Positions 44,137 through 57,296 are shown, counted from the stretch's first letter. The stretch is 64,000 nt of DNA from Tricholoma matsutake (GCA_026075535.2 AP026545.1:4030001-4094000), one strand, 5' to 3'. Translations and numbers: made by a program. Notes: generated from the sequence alone by a model not told the origin.

Positions 44137-47100
44137 CTAAGTTTGAATCTCGAAAGTAATTCCGAGAGAGTCTCTAAATTTCCTGAATAGGACGGCACCA
44201 AGGTTCTTTGTGAACATGTCAGCCGGATTATCACTTCCAGGAATGAAAATGACTGTGACTTTGTCATTTTCTATGCATTCGTGGGTGTAGTGGTAGCGAA
44301 TGTCTATATGTTTGGTCCTTCTTTCCTGAACTGGATTTGATCCAATAAAGATGGATCCCTGATTATCAGCGCAGATTGGTACGTGCTTCAGTGTATATCC
44401 AAGTTCCTGGAATAAGGACTCTATCCACACTATCTGCCGACAAGTGTCGGAGAGAGCCATATATTCAGCTTCTGTGGATGACAGTGCTACAGTTTTTTGT
44501 AAACGGGACTGCCAGCACACAATGCCACTCGCCAGAGTAGCAAAGTAACCCGTTGTAGATCGGCACTTGACAGTGTCAGCTGCCCAATCAGAATCTGTGA
44601 AGGCCTGCAGCCCCTCGGATTTCTCTCCATCATAGACTATACTGTACTTCTGGGTTCCCACCAGATAGCGCATTATGTACATTGCTTTGTCTAGATGTTC
44701 TTGGCTAGGATTAGCCAAGAATTGTGACATCTTGATTACCGCGTAAGCGATATCAGGTCGCGTTCCGAGCATCAGATACAATAAAGATCCAATCACAGAC
44801 TGATATTTGGATCTAAGTGCCGCGTTTGGCGTCGCTGTGTTCTCCGACGGTTTGTAGCCAGTTGGGAGCAGAGTGGGGGCAACTTTGGCATTTGTCATCT
44901 CGAACCTCTCGAGCACTTTGGCGAGATATTCTGTTTGATCGAGTTTGACTTTTGTAGCGGTCTGGGTGATGCGCATGCCTAAGAATTCCATGACTTTTTC
45001 AGTACTACGGCACTCCCAATGCTTCAGGCAAGCATTCTTCTTTTCATCCACAAGTTTCTTGTTCTGGCCCATGAACAAGCCATTGTCAACATAGACTAGT
45101 GCAATAATGATGCTGCCTGTCTTAGGATCCTTGTGTATGAAGATGCCGGCATCGGAGCTGGCGCGCACAAACCCAATGGTGCACATAAATGCCTCTAGCT
45201 CTTTCCACCATGCTAGTGAAGCCTGTTTAAGGCCATACAATGCTCGGCGTAAGTGCATTACTTTGTGCTCTTTACCCTTGAGTCTGAAACCCTCGGGTTG
45301 ATCCATATAGATCTCCTCATCAAGTTTGCCATATAAAAATGTGGTTTTTACATCTAGACCGGTCATATACATGCCTTCTAGAGACGCAAGGGCAAACATG
45401 AGGCATACAGTCTCGTAGCAGACTACTGGTGAGAAAATCTCATCAAAGTCAACGCCTTCGACTTGTGAAAAGCCTTTGGCCACGAGTCTGGCTCATTTTC
45501 TTCCATCCGATTTCATGGAGAAAACCCATCTATTTTTGATTGTTTTCTGATCATGTGGAAGATCGACGATATCATAGACTTGTCACTTGCAAAGAGCCTC
45601 TAACTCTTCACAACAAGCCTGTTTCCACTCAAGTTGCTGCTGCCGGGGTAGGCGCACAATATCGTGAAATTGGTTTGGAACTAGGCTTTTTCCGCTTGAT
45701 GGTATGACTGCTTTTGATAACAGCCAGCGGATAAGCTCATCTCCACCTTCCTTGGTTATCTTTTTAATATAACCTGCTTCATCCGGTTCCCCCATTGGGT
45801 AATCATGTTCTTGATTATTGGAATCGGGCACACTCTTGTGGGGTGCCGAACTCAGTCCAGTAACTGGTTCTTGCTGTTGAGGTCGTGGTCGTGTTCGGTT
45901 ATGATCCGAATCTTGACCCACAGACCTCTTCCAATATTGATCACGCGCAATGTCTCTCTCTATGTCAGAGGGGAGTCGCTGTTCTCCATAGGTATTGCCG
46001 GGACGGTTTGGGATGTTCCTCTGCCTGCCTGATCGACGGGGCAATTGCTGCCATTCCTGTTGATCTTCATGTCTTGGACAAAAGTCCTCAGTGTTAACTG
46101 GAGGCAGCAGAGGAGGAGCGTTAGTCGCATCGTCATGCGCCTTTTGCTCGCTTGGTAAATCATCATCATCATCTTCTAATGATGGAGGAAGGGGCGGATT
46201 TTGTGGCGGTATAGGGTCATCGCCATCCATTCCAGATGAGTGGTCGTCATCTTCTGGTTCTGGAGGTGGAAAATCACCAAGGTCTGTCTTGGCAGGAGTT
46301 TTAGCTCTGGGACAGCATGGGAACATCGTTTCATCAAATAGTGCCGTGGCACCAATGAATATTGCGCCATTTTGTCGCATGAAACGATATGCTTTAATGC
46401 CATCTTCTACTCCAAGGTACATCATTAACTCCAATCGAGGAGCTAATGTGGTTGGACGTTTCTCCTTGGGTAGATAGACGTAAGCACCGCAACCAAAGAC
46501 CTTCAGATTGTTTAGATCTGGGCAGACTTTATTCAGGTCCTCAAAAGGTGTCAGCCATTTCAGGCGCCTTATTGGGGTTTGGTTGTATAGGTGTGTTGCA
46601 TGTTCAATGCAAAATTCCCACCATGATTGTGGTAGACAAGCGGTAAATTGTAGGCTTTGCGACTTTTCCATTATTGTCCTTATGGCACGCTCTGCATGCC
46701 GATTCTGTTGGTGAATGTGGGGTGCAGACATCTCTATTTTGATGCCAAAATTCTTGAGCGTATTTTGTAGCTCACGATCCTTGAACTCCCCCCCTGGATC
46801 GACATGCCAGCGCTTGATTGTAGCGCCATATTGGGTTTTAGCCATTGCTTGAAATTGTCTAATCGCTGCAGCAGCGTCAGATTTCTTTCTGAGACATTGG
46901 ACCCAAATATGTGACATTTTGTCATCCAGAAATACAATGAAGTATTTATGTTTGTGGTACAATAGTACCGGGAGTTCCTTTAGGTCGGAATGTATTAATT
47001 CAAAGGATTTGTCAGCTTGTGAGTCTGACTCGGGAAAAGATTTTGAGGTCATTTTCCCTTCTGCACACCCTGGACATATAATTTTGTCTTTAGGAATAAT

Positions 47101-49005
47101 TAAATTCCTTGGGAATTTTATGGTGCTTTTAGGCATCTTCCCTAGCGCCTCTTTGGATGGGTGTCCAAGTCGCCTATGCCAAGTCAAGTAGTCAGCAACA
47201 TAAATGGTCACGACATTAACCTTTTTGGTGCTCAATATATGAGTCCGAGCCCAATAGATTGTGTCATTCCTCCTTAGAGGGACACAATGCATGATTGGGT
47301 TTCCATGCTCGATAAATGAAATGTGTGTGGAGGAACCACGCACATCACTTCCGTCTTGTAAAAAGACCCCCATTGACATCAATTGAGTATTAATGTCGGG
47401 TATGTAGTAGACGGGGTATAACTGTGTTTCACGCGTCTCTGACTTCCCGTGACATACTACCTGGTGTTTAATGAAGACTGCTCCTTTTCCTACTATATGA
47501 GTAGTACCAGTGGCCATTTGGACCAAGGTAGAGTCCTTTCTTGGTAAAGGCTTGTAAGAAGCGAAATCTTTTATTTCACCAGTGAAGTGTTTTGATGCGC
47601 CTGAATCCATGATCCAGTCGGCACCTTTCTTACAATCTCCCTTTGCACACATAGCACATATATTAAGATCTAAATAATTCCATGATACATTTAATAGTGG
47701 TAAAATTTCACATGAAAAGTTCGCTGTATTCATAGGAATATTAATCTTAGTGCTTGTGGCAGGGAAAAGGACTGACCTGTCATCATACGCCCCTGTATCA
47801 AGGGGTTCATCGACGAGCATTTCGTCGACGGCTTTCCACACTTCCTCATCAGACACCGGAGGTTCAGATCTGAGGGAGACGGTATCGTCTTCTACCTCCT
47901 CAATCCTAGACTCGGGTTCTGGTTCTATCCTTCTTCTCTTTCCTTCTCGCACCGTCAGGTGCTCTTCCAGCGGTCGCAGATTTTTCGCGCTGCGCGGAAG
48001 TTGCATTTGCTTGAGGGTGTCTCGAGCTTGCTGATATTCAGCATAAACTGAACAAGAGGTAGAGGCCGTGCCTGTATATGCCTGTGCAGACGGTTGGCGG
48101 TGAGGATCCCTTGTGGGAGTGTGTTTGCGTCTTTCGATGCACTGTATAAGCGGCATCGGCGGTATGATGGTGCCATTACCATTTATGGTGGTATAGGCTT
48201 TGGAGGCGAGGTGGGTATGTTTATCCTTCGGCTTCTCCTCCTTAGTCTTTCTGTCCCCACGTCGTCCACGCTTTCGGGACAAGTCTCCGTTGCTGTTTTG
48301 CCCTTCTTTGGGCTGCCATTTGGGGTTTCCCCCTTTGCGCTTAACAGCAGAAAGTTTGTTGGCCTGAGGCTGGCCAGCGGGCTTTCCTACTGCTGTGCGC
48401 CTTGAGGCTTCAGCGACAATGGAGTCCTTGACATGTTTAAATGTCAAGGCGCTAGTAGCGGTTGTGTTAAGGACCATTGTGGACAAGGAATCGTACTCAC
48501 GTGGCATCGCAGCAAGTAGAATCATTGCTTGCACTAGCTCGGGGATGGCGACGTTAGCAGCTGTAAGGTGCTCAAATTTGTCTGCCATTCTAGCAATCTC
48601 CGGTGCGGGGTTCGCAGCCAGGATCTTGATTGCTATTGTGGACCTAAAGTCCGCGAAGACTTGGGAGGGGCCGTCCACACCATAATCGGTGTGGATGAGA
48701 TCCCACACCTCCTCAGCAGTGTCCTTTGAGTTGGCACTCTGCCAAATGGAGGGGGCCAGGCGGAGCACTAGGCTACCAATGGCCTGGTCATTTTTGTTGC
48801 TCCAGGTCTGGAGCTTGGCATTAGCATCTGCTACCAAAGTAGCGTTCATCGCCGTCAAGGGAGGCGCCGGGGGCGGTTTTTGCTCCGCCCCGCTAGTTAT
48901 TTGCCAGAGGCCCTGAGACCTGAGCCACACCTTCATTGAGTCAGCCCATTGAATGTAATTTGATCTGTCAAAAGTTTGAACAAGTTTCTCAAGAGTTGAA
49001 GACAT
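44137..49005 (-). pseudogene. gag-pol of copia element D
   Basis: A single polyprotein frame from ATG 49005 (MSSTLEKLVQTFDRSNYIQW) to 44137, about 1620 codons, interrupted by TGA at 45583-45585 and by a TGA near 45493 where F has CGA. Order: copia-type gag, protease WIMDSGASKHFTG (near 47600), integrase zinc region HRRLGHPSKEALGKM...CPGC, integrase core (HSDLKELP, HVDPGGEFKDRELQ, NRHAERAIRTIMEKSQ), acidic linker, RT (FDEIFSPVV, LDVKTTFLYGKLDEEIYMDQ) and RNase H (YDGEKSEGLQAFTDSDWAAD, LSSTEAEYMAL). The RT box is YVDN where F has YVDD. Confidence 0.92.
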
Positions 49006-49242
49006 GATTTTGTGGTGGCAGCTGTTAAAAGCGCTCAATCAGTCTTTTTACTCAAAAAAACACATTTAACATTCTCAGGAGAAAACACTCCTTCAGAGTG
49101 GTTAACCCTAGTCAACTTAGGTTTTATGTGCAGCTCGCAGGGAGCGCAATGCAGCTCACGAAGAGCGCAAGGTTATAATTTGGAGACGATGAAGTCAACG
49201 TTGTTCACAGCCAATTAAGGCGCATTCGCGATGTGCCCAGCA

Positions 49243-49254
49243 GGGCCCATAACC
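49243..49254 (-). other. Primer-binding site of D: initiator tRNA-Met anticodon arm
   Basis: Directly after the 5' LTR the minus strand reads GGTTATGGGCCC, the complement of GGGCCCATAACC, which is the anticodon stem-loop of eukaryotic initiator tRNA-Met. Drosophila copia and yeast Ty5 prime with a half tRNA in this way. The match to this host's tRNA is inferred. Confidence 0.8.
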
Positions 49255-49528
49255 TGTTGGAGCAGACTATATATGCTGCACAGTGGAAGAGACAACACAT
49301 TCCTTACAACCTACCTGGGGTTTACTTAGACTTACAGCTAGGGTTAGCAGAGGTAAGAACACTGTATTCCTACTACGGTACAGGTTCTCCTTATATACAT
49401 AATAATAAGGATGTCACATGACTCAGGAATGTGTTTACTGCATGTATGCGCAGTAAGTGCAGTAACATGTGTATGCTGCATGTATTGCCTCATGTATACA
49501 GCATGCATCACTGGGATTAATTTCAATA
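49255..49528 (-). repeat. 5' LTR of D
   Basis: This 274-bp LTR ends CAATA (CAACA in the partner), then the GGAAA duplication at 49529-49533. Confidence 0.92.
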
Positions 49529-51261
49529 GGAAATGCCAAATGAGGAAGTTCCAGTCATGATTGAGAAAGAAGAGCAGAAGCAAACCTTTAGAGCAATTTG
49601 TGGAGGACAGTCATGGGACAAGAATATTGTGAAGGTGGAGAAGCCAGTGGAGGAATGGGTGCCAAAAGTGTATCATGAATATCTGTCAGTGTTCCAGAAG
49701 AAGGAGTGTGAGCAAATGCCGGTGCGGAAGCCATGGGATCATGCAATCGAGATGAAGCCAGGGTTTGTGCCGAAGAAGTCGAAGGTATATCCATTATCTC
49801 CGATGGAACAAGAAGAAGTGGATGCATTCCTGAAGGAGCAATTGCACAAAGGATACATACGACCTTCAAAATCACTGCAGACATCACCAATATTCTTCAT
49901 GCCAAAGAAAGACCAAAGGAAGAGGATGTGTACAGATTATAGGTATCTGAATGAGTGGACAGTGAAGAATGCATACCCCCTGCCATTGATCTCAGAAATA
50001 ATTGACAAGGTGGGAAAAGCCAAAGTCTTTACAAAATTGGATTTACAATGGGGATACAACAATGTACAAATAAAGAAAGGAGATGAGTGGAAGGCTGCAT
50101 TTGCCACGCGTCGAGGATTCTTCGAGCTGCTTGTCATGTTTTTTGGGATGACTAATAGTCCCCCGACCTTTCAAAATATGATGAACGACATTTTCAAGGA
50201 CGTAATAGACAAAGGCATGGTAATAATATTTATTGATGACATTCTGATATTCACAGAGGATGAAGAAAATCATGAGGTGATAGTGCAGGAGGTGCTACAG
50301 AGGTTAGCAGAGAATAATCTATTTTTGAAACCGGAGAAGTGTGTGTTTGGGGCAAGCAAGATTGAGTTCCTAGGATTATTGATCAGCCCTGACAGGATCA
50401 AAATGGATCTGATCAAGGTACAGGCAATCACAGATTGGCCAGCGCCCACCCATGTCAAGGAGGTTCAAGCCTTCTTGGGACTCGCAAATTATTATCATTG
50501 CTTTGTGCACAATTTTTCTAAAATTGCCACACCCTTACATAACCTTATGCACAAAGGAGTAGTGTGGAGGTGGGGAGAGCAGCAGCAGACAGCATTTGAG
50601 GAGTTGAAGAGGAAGTTTGTGGAGGGACCAATATTAGCCCCAGTAGATTTCACATGCCCTTTGCGAGTGGAATCCTCTGCATCTGACTTTGCTACTAAAG
50701 CAGTATTATCAATGCTGTGCAAAGATGACAAATGGCATCCTTGTGCATATTTGTCCTGAGGATTGAATGATGTGGAGAGGAATTATGATGTGCATGACAA
50801 AGAGATGTTGGGGATAATATGAGCATTGGAGGCATGGAGGCATTATTTGGAGGGATGTATGCATCAGATTGAGATCTGGACAGATCATCAAAATCTGCAA
50901 TACTTCATGTCTGCTAAAAAGCTTAATTGCCAGCAAGCGCGTTGGGCACTATTCCTATCGCGTTTCAATTTTCACTTGGTCCACAAAGCGGGAAGCTTAA
51001 TGAGGAAAGCAGATGCATTATCCAGACGTATTGATCATAAAAGGGGGGTGGAGGAGGACAATAAAAATGTTACCTTACTCAAACCCAAATACTTTTGCAT
51101 TTGCGCTATGCGTCAAGGGCATCTATTAATAGATAGCTTGGAAATGGAAAATTAGACAACATTTGGAAATGGATGATGAAGTAGTGGAAGCCATGAAAGC
51201 TCTGAAGGGAGAGAAGAAAGGTAATATCAAAGGAGATGAATGGGCTGAGGAACAAGGGTTG
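49529..51261 (+). pseudogene. pol: pol of E2, part 2 (RT-RNase H)
   Basis: It resumes after D: 49533-50759 is open (408 codons) with RT motifs KVYPLSPMEQEEVDAFLKEQ, FTKLDLQWGYNNVQIKKGD, LVMFFGMTNSPPTFQNMMND and catalytic FIDDILIF, then RNase H ([20 protein letters not shown] near 50870). TGA codons at 50757-50759 and 50819-50821 and a TAG at 51153-51155 break it. It continues to KGNIKGDEWAEEQGL at 51261, where B is inserted. Confidence 0.88.
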
Positions 51262-51687
51262 TATAAGGGCAACCTGAGCCTCTAGCAAAGGGAAATCCAA
51301 AGTTAAAATTATGCTACATAATACAGGGATTGGGGGCGCACCTAGCAAAGGGAAATCTGAAGAGAAAACTCTAAGGATCCCCTTGCTGATGCCCAGTATA
51401 TGTGAAGACGACAAAAATCAAATATAACCTAAAAATAGAAAAAGGCGGAGATAGGCGGATCAAGGCCGCCGAATGACATCATACCAAGGGGTATGTGTCG
51501 GAAGGGGTACTCCGCCTCTAAATATAAAAGTGTCAACATATACAAACATGATAGCAAGGGAAAATTAGTAATAAAATCCGGAAAAATCATAGAAAATGAA
51601 GAATAGAAGGAAATGAGGTGGGGAAAAATATGGGACAAACATAAAAAATAGGAAAAACACACAGGGCACCCCCCTAGTCCCCTTACA
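51262..51687 (-). repeat. 3' LTR of B
   Basis: This 426-bp LTR is preceded, in element orientation, by the purine run AGAGAGGGGGTGA. Confidence 0.94.
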
Positions 51688-51698
51688 TCACCCCCTCT

Positions 51699-54600
51699 CT
51701 AAGATGCATCGCCCCGATGCATTCGAAATCGTATACGACCAAAGTCCGTGACTTGAATGCGACGCGGTGCAGCAGTGTGCCGTCGGTGGAATTCCTTGAT
51801 TAACCGAGGGGCATTTACATCAGACTCTTCGACCCATGAGTTCTCCTCATACCCATAACCCTTCCAATGTACCAAATACTGGAGTTTTCCTCGACGCAAA
51901 CGGCTGTCCAAGATTGACTCGACTTCATATTGGGGTTCTCCCTCGATCACTGTAGGTGGTGGTGGTGGGTGTGAATGGCGTCCCGGGAACGGATCTGGGG
52001 GAGCTGGAAGCAATTTGATGACATGGAAGACGGGATGGAGTCTGGACATGGAGGCTGGGAGGCGTAGACGATAGGCATGTGTTCCAACGCACTTGACAAT
52101 GGGGAAAGCAATGAGCAAGTTTCTTGGATGGACATGTAGTGGAGATGTCACTGGAGTCGAGATAAACTCAATCACCAACCTTGTACTGAGGGGTTGGGGA
52201 GTGGCGCTGGTTGTAAAATTGCACCATGTCATCCTTCGCCTTTGCTAAGGCTGCCCTTGCCTCTTCCAAGCTATCCCTCATGCGTTCTGTGAACTCATTC
52301 ACTGTCTCAATGTGTGGGGAGTTTGGCGAGGTTCAAATCCCATGCGTGGATGTCATCCAGTGTCTAAGAGGAAAGGGGTCTGTTGAGTGGAAGCATGGAC
52401 ATGGTTGTTGTACCCGAACTCGGCCAAAGGAAGGAGATCATCCCAATCGTCCTGGCGTTCATTGACAAAGAGGCAGATGTACTGCTCCAGTTCCTGGTTG
52501 ACTCGCTCCGTCTGGCCATCAGTTTGTGGGTGATAAGCAGTTGAAGCGAGGAGTTTGATCCCCAGGAGTCGGTACAGCTCACGAGTGAACTCTGCCATGA
52601 ACTGAGGGCCACAATCCGAGAGGAAGGCACCAGGAAGTCCATGTAATTTCCACACGTGGTAGAGGTAGAGTCGAGCGGCACCTAGGGCACTGACAGTGGT
52701 GTGAGTGGGAATGAAGTGAGCGTGTTTTCCCACTGAGTCAACTGTGCACATCACCACATCAAACCCGTTTGACTCTGGCAATTCCACCACAAAGTCGACG
52801 CTGACGACATCCCAACGACTCTCTGGAACAGGAAGAGGGTGTAGCTCACCAATAGGCTTGCGACAAGGGACCTTGGTGCATAAGCAAAGGTCACAAGTGT
52901 GACAATACTGACCAATGAGCCGTGACATTTGTGGCCACCAATAGTTCCGTGAGGTGAGCTCCAAGGTCTTCCAGCGTCCGGGGTGGCCAGCAATCTGTGA
53001 GTCATGGTGTTGGGATATGATGCGCCAGCGAAGGTCTGGGTCATTGGGAACATAGATGCGATCCCTGAAATACAACAAGTCCTCCTTTTCAGCCCACTCT
53101 GCCGCACGTAAGGAAAGGGTCGATCCCTTCCTCAGTTCTTTAACAGCTCGGGCAACAACATCCTCATGTAAACCGCTACGGTTTGCGCGACGAATGTCAC
53201 ATAGAATGTCCCGCTCCTCGCCCTGGGGTGCGATGCCTTCCAGTGCCCGAATGGTGAACAGGTCTGGCTGCAACAGCACAATGTTTTGGTTGTCACCGCT
53301 GCCATCCCCATGGTCTGCACATCGGGATAGGGCATCGGTCTTCCCCATGCTGCAACCCGGACGGTGGTGCAAGGAGAAGTCGAATCTAGATAGATACAGG
53401 GACCAACGAGCTTGACGATGGTTCAATTTCTTGGCCGTCATGAAGTACTCGAGGTTCTTGTGATCCGTCCAAATTTCCACCTTGTGTTGGGCACCCTCGA
53501 GGAAGTGTCGCCACTCCTCAAGCACACGCATTATCGCCAACATCTCCTTGTCATGGATCTCGTAGTTTCTCTCTACAGCACTAAGGCTTTTGGAGTAGAA
53601 TGCAACAGGATGCCACTTCTGGTCCTCCGGAGACTGCTGAGACAACACAGCGCCCATCGCAAAGTCAGAACTGTCGGCTTCTACACGAAAAGGACGCGAA
53701 TTGTCAGCAAAGGTAAGGATCGGAGCGGAAGTGACCATCTCCTTAAGCTTTTCGAACACCTCCTGTTGTGCATTATCCCACCTCAATGCCTCCTTTCCTG
53801 TCAAGTTGAACAGCGGTCGTGCATGATGTGAGAAATCCTTGATAAAACACCGATAAAAATTGATGAAGCCCAGGAAAGACTGCACCTCCTTCTTGTTTGT
53901 GGGCGTCGGCCAAGCTGTGACCCCGTTTACCTTGATAGGATCCATCTCCACTTGACCCTCTGAGATAATCAGGCCGAGGTACTCGATCTTGGTCCTTTCG
54001 AACTCGCATTTGTCCTGATGAAGGTAGAGTTTGTACCGTCGAAGTCGCTCTAGGACGAGGCATGTGATGCGACGGTGCTCTTCAACCGTGTGAGTGAAGA
54101 TGAGGATGTCGTCGAGATAGATGCAGACAACGCCTTCGAGGATGAGGTCATGGAAGATGTCGTTCATCATGGTCTGAAAGGTGGCAGGGCTATTAGTAAG
54201 GCCAAAGAACATGACAAGTGGTTCAAAAAGACCACGGTTGGTACGAAAGGCTGCCTTCCACTCATCTCCCTCCTTTATCCTCACATTATTATAGCCCCAA
54301 TGGACATCGAGCTTGGTGAAGTATCGGGCTCCACGGAGCTGGTTTACGAGTTCAGAGATGAGGGGTAGTGGGTAGCGATTTTTGACCATGATGTTGTTGA
54401 GTCTTCTGTAGTCTTGAACCGGTCGAAGTGAGCCATCCTTCTTCTTGACAAAGAAAAAGGGAGAGGCCATGGGTGACTTTGATGGTCGAATACGTCCAGA
54501 GGCCAGGTGCTCGTTGATGAACTGGTCAAGCTGCCATTGTTCCTCTGGAGAGAGAGGATAGACCTTGCAGGATGAAGGGGTTGCGCCGGGGGTGAGTTCG

Positions 54601-55589
54601 ATCACGTGATCCCATGGCTTACGCGCAGGAAGAGAGTCGAATGACTCCTTGGAGAACACATCTTCAAACTCATGGAGATGAGGGAGTAAGGAGTTAGTAG
54701 AGGATTTAGCAGCGTTGTTTTTGTGGAAGGCCTCGGCAAGGCGTTGGGATATGTTCGATGTGGCACACACCTCATGCGATGAGCGAATCACAGTGTAGAA
54801 GATCCGATCACCCTCCTCCACTTCCTCTGGGTCCTCATCATCATCATCCAAGTCCGGCATTAGATCAGGAACCCCTTCCAATTCCACTTCAGGTATAGGC
54901 AGGGGTCCAGCACAACACTTCTGAGTTCGTCGTATTGCCGCCTTCTGTCCACGACGTTCTTGCCTGGCTTCTGTGAAACACGTCTGACAGCGGGATGGAC
55001 ATCGGCTCATGGTAACCTCCCCGGTGCGCCAGTCGACCTCTGGGTTATGGTCTCAAAGCCATGGATATCCCAAAATCGCCTTTTGCTTTCCTAATTGAGT
55101 GACAGCAAAAAGGGCATGCTCACTATGATCTTTGTAACGGAGAACCAGGTCTGCAACCTCTTGGATGGCACCAGCTTCATTTGGGGATCCATCCACGTTA
55201 TATACAGGTATCAGACGTGAGAGTGAGCGAGTATTTAGACGATGTTGTTGTACCAGATGGGAATCGATGAAGAGACCAGTCGCACCAGAGTCCAGGAGCG
55301 CAGAGACACCGAGTATCTGTCCAGTGTCGGTCGTCTGCAGTTCGATGGCTAGGTTTAAGGAATGTGCAGAGGGAGTGGATGCCACAATATACTTGCGTGG
55401 TAGTTTATGCTCCCATGATTTAATTTTGGGACATGGAGTAGAAGGAGAGATGGGGAGAGCAGGTACATCTTTAGCCAACTTCAAAGGGTCAGAGAGGGGA
55501 GCAGTCACAGAAATGGATTCATTCTCCGGGGATTCAACTGACAAGACTTCAAAGCAGTTATGGACAGGCAGTGAGGGCGTACGATTCAC
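51699..55589 (-). pseudogene. pol: pol of B: protease-RT-RNase H-integrase-chromodomain
   Basis: The frame begins at GTG 55589 (protease SALLDSGATGLFIDSH), stops at TGA 55053-55055, then runs open for 885 codons (55010-52353) through RT (YLDDILIF), RNase H and most of integrase (HHCC finger, SDCGPQF, YHPQTDGQTERVNQELEQY). A TGA at 52353-52355 follows, then a 1-bp deletion near 52317 and an 11-bp deletion near 52110 that together restore the frame, and the chromodomain (YLVHWKGYGYEENSWVEES). The stops are at CGA codons of copy A. The 11-bp loss removes part of the GPF motif. Confidence 0.93.
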
Positions 55590-56704
55590 TCGCTGCGAAT
55601 AGGAAAATCCTGCTCCTCTACAACTTCCAGCTTAACCTCCTCTGCAACTTGATCCTTCGCTTCCTCAACATCTACAAGTGCCAACAAATCTTGCAGGAGT
55701 TCGTCTCGTCCCTCGGGGGTGAGCATGCAGATATCCTGACGATGGGGACACGCTCCAGCCCTGTGTCCAGGTTCCCCACAATGGTAGCAGAGATCCAACT
55801 TACGTGCACAGCTGTGGGCTGCATCAACATCCATTGGTACTGGGACATTGACAGCTGGTGTGGGAGTTTGATGAGCAGGAATGGGGTTAGGGCGGGGGAG
55901 GCTTCAATTGAAGGTGTAGGGTGTATGAGTGGTAGTTGGAGCATGGAATGCAGCATTAAACGCCGCATTTGTGAGTCAGTTCTCGTCACAGAGTGAAGCA
56001 GCTTCATACCAAGCAAGGATATCATCGTCCGCTGGGCGCCCTTCCAACATCTGTGCAATCTGGTCCTGAATTTCTCGGTTGAGCCCCCGTCGGAACTTCA
56101 CCACCACTGGTAACCCACTCCCATACCCTGCCATGTCCACCAAATCCTTGAACTCATCGATATAGTCGTCCACAGATCAACGTCCCTGGTGGTAAGTGGA
56201 TGACTCAAGTCATGTCACTGCTTGGTGGCGTTCATTGAGGGGGCAGAAGTGGCGTACAAACTCAGCTCAAAAGTCACCCCAAGTGGAGAAAGGTAGAGAA
56301 CCGAGTTCTTTAGTTTGACATAGGATACGGTCCACATAGAGATAGGCGCGTTCAGATTTCATGTATGTGAAGGCCCAATAAATTTTTGCAGCCTCATCAA
56401 TGAATTGATGCGACTGGAGACTAATGTATAACTCACAGGAATTAAGGAATGCACGTCCCTGCGCACGTGCACCATTAAATTCGGTGGGGGGGGACGGTTT
56501 GATCTGGGCATGTTCCTTAGTGGATGTGTTTGGCAAAACGTCGTTGTTGGGTGCACTTGGAGTCATGAAGGGGGAACTATTAGTCGTAGGGTTAGCCTGG
56601 AGGGTCCTAACGAAGTTTTCAATCGTAGATTTAAGCAAGTTGATTTGCGCGTGCATTCCGGAAATGTCGCTTTCAAGCGCGTCAAAGTGTTCTGATGTGT
56701 CCAT
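55586..56704 (-). pseudogene. gag: gag of B
   Basis: It starts at ATG 56704 (MDTSEHFDALESD) and is in one frame to 55586, but carries TGA at 56267-56269, two or three more in the next 100 bp (at former CGA codons), at 55976-55978, and at 55904-55906 (shared with A and C). The zinc knuckle CYHCGEPGHRAGAC is intact. The C-tract has eight C, giving the ancestral frame that is broken in A. Confidence 0.88.
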
Positions 56705-56858
56705 GTCGCTAGGGAGCGCGTTTGGCGAAAATGGTGGCGTGATAAAGGCGAGATTATCTGGAACGGTGTGTAGGGACTCTGTGGAGCTTTGGGAAGCGTC
56801 GTCCAGTCCGTACCTGCCTATTTTGGGCAGCGCGTTCGCGATTTTCGGGCCTTAGGGG

Positions 56859-56868
56859 AGAGTTTTCT
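56859..56868 (-). other. Self-priming primer-binding site of B
   Basis: On the minus strand this is AGAAAACTCT, two bases from the LTR end, complementary to AGAGTTTTCT in the LTR, exactly as in A. Confidence 0.6.
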
Positions 56869-56870
56869 AC

Positions 56871-57296
56871 TATAAGGGCAACCTGAGCCTCTAGCAAAGG
56901 GAAATCCAAAGTTAAAATTATGCTACATAATACAGGGATTGGGGGCGCACCTAGCAAAGGGAAATCCGAAGAGAAAACTCTAAGGATCCCCTTGCTGATG
57001 CCCAGTATATGTGAAGACGACAAAAATCAAATATAACCTAAAAATAGAAAAAGGCGGAGATAGGCGGATCAAGGCCGCCGAATGACATCATACCAAGGGG
57101 TATGTGTCGGAAGGGGTACTCCGCCTCTAAATATAAAAGTGTCAACATATACAAACATGATAGCAAGGGAAAATTAGTAATAAAATCCGGAAAAATCATA
57201 GAAAATGAAGAATAGAAGGAAATGAGGTGGGGAAAAATATGGGACGAACATAAAAAATAGGAAAAACACACAGGGCACCCCCCTAGTCCCCTTACA
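56871..57296 (-). repeat. 5' LTR of B
   Basis: This 426-bp LTR is identical to 51262-51687 except at two sites. Confidence 0.94.

Larger units (their letters stand above)
43831..49528 (-). mobile_element. Ty1/copia element D, inserted in E2
   Basis: This is a 5698-bp copia element with 274-bp LTRs (43831-44104 and 49255-49528), TGTTG...CAACA ends and a perfect 5-bp duplication GGAAA. Integrase precedes RT, which defines Ty1/copia. LTRs differ at about ten positions, all transitions. Two in-frame stops and a changed RT catalytic residue indicate it is dead. F (59043-64000) is a second copy. Confidence 0.94.
51262..57296 (-). mobile_element. Ty3/gypsy chromovirus copy B, youngest copy, inserted in E2
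   Basis: This is a 6035-bp element with two 426-bp LTRs that differ at only two positions (both CpG transitions), and a perfect 5-bp duplication GGTTG (51257-51261, 57297-57301). It is the same family as A and C, inverted relative to them. Gag carries several TGA codons and pol carries two plus small deletions, so it is not autonomous as it stands, although its RT-integrase frame of 885 codons is open. Confidence 0.95.
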
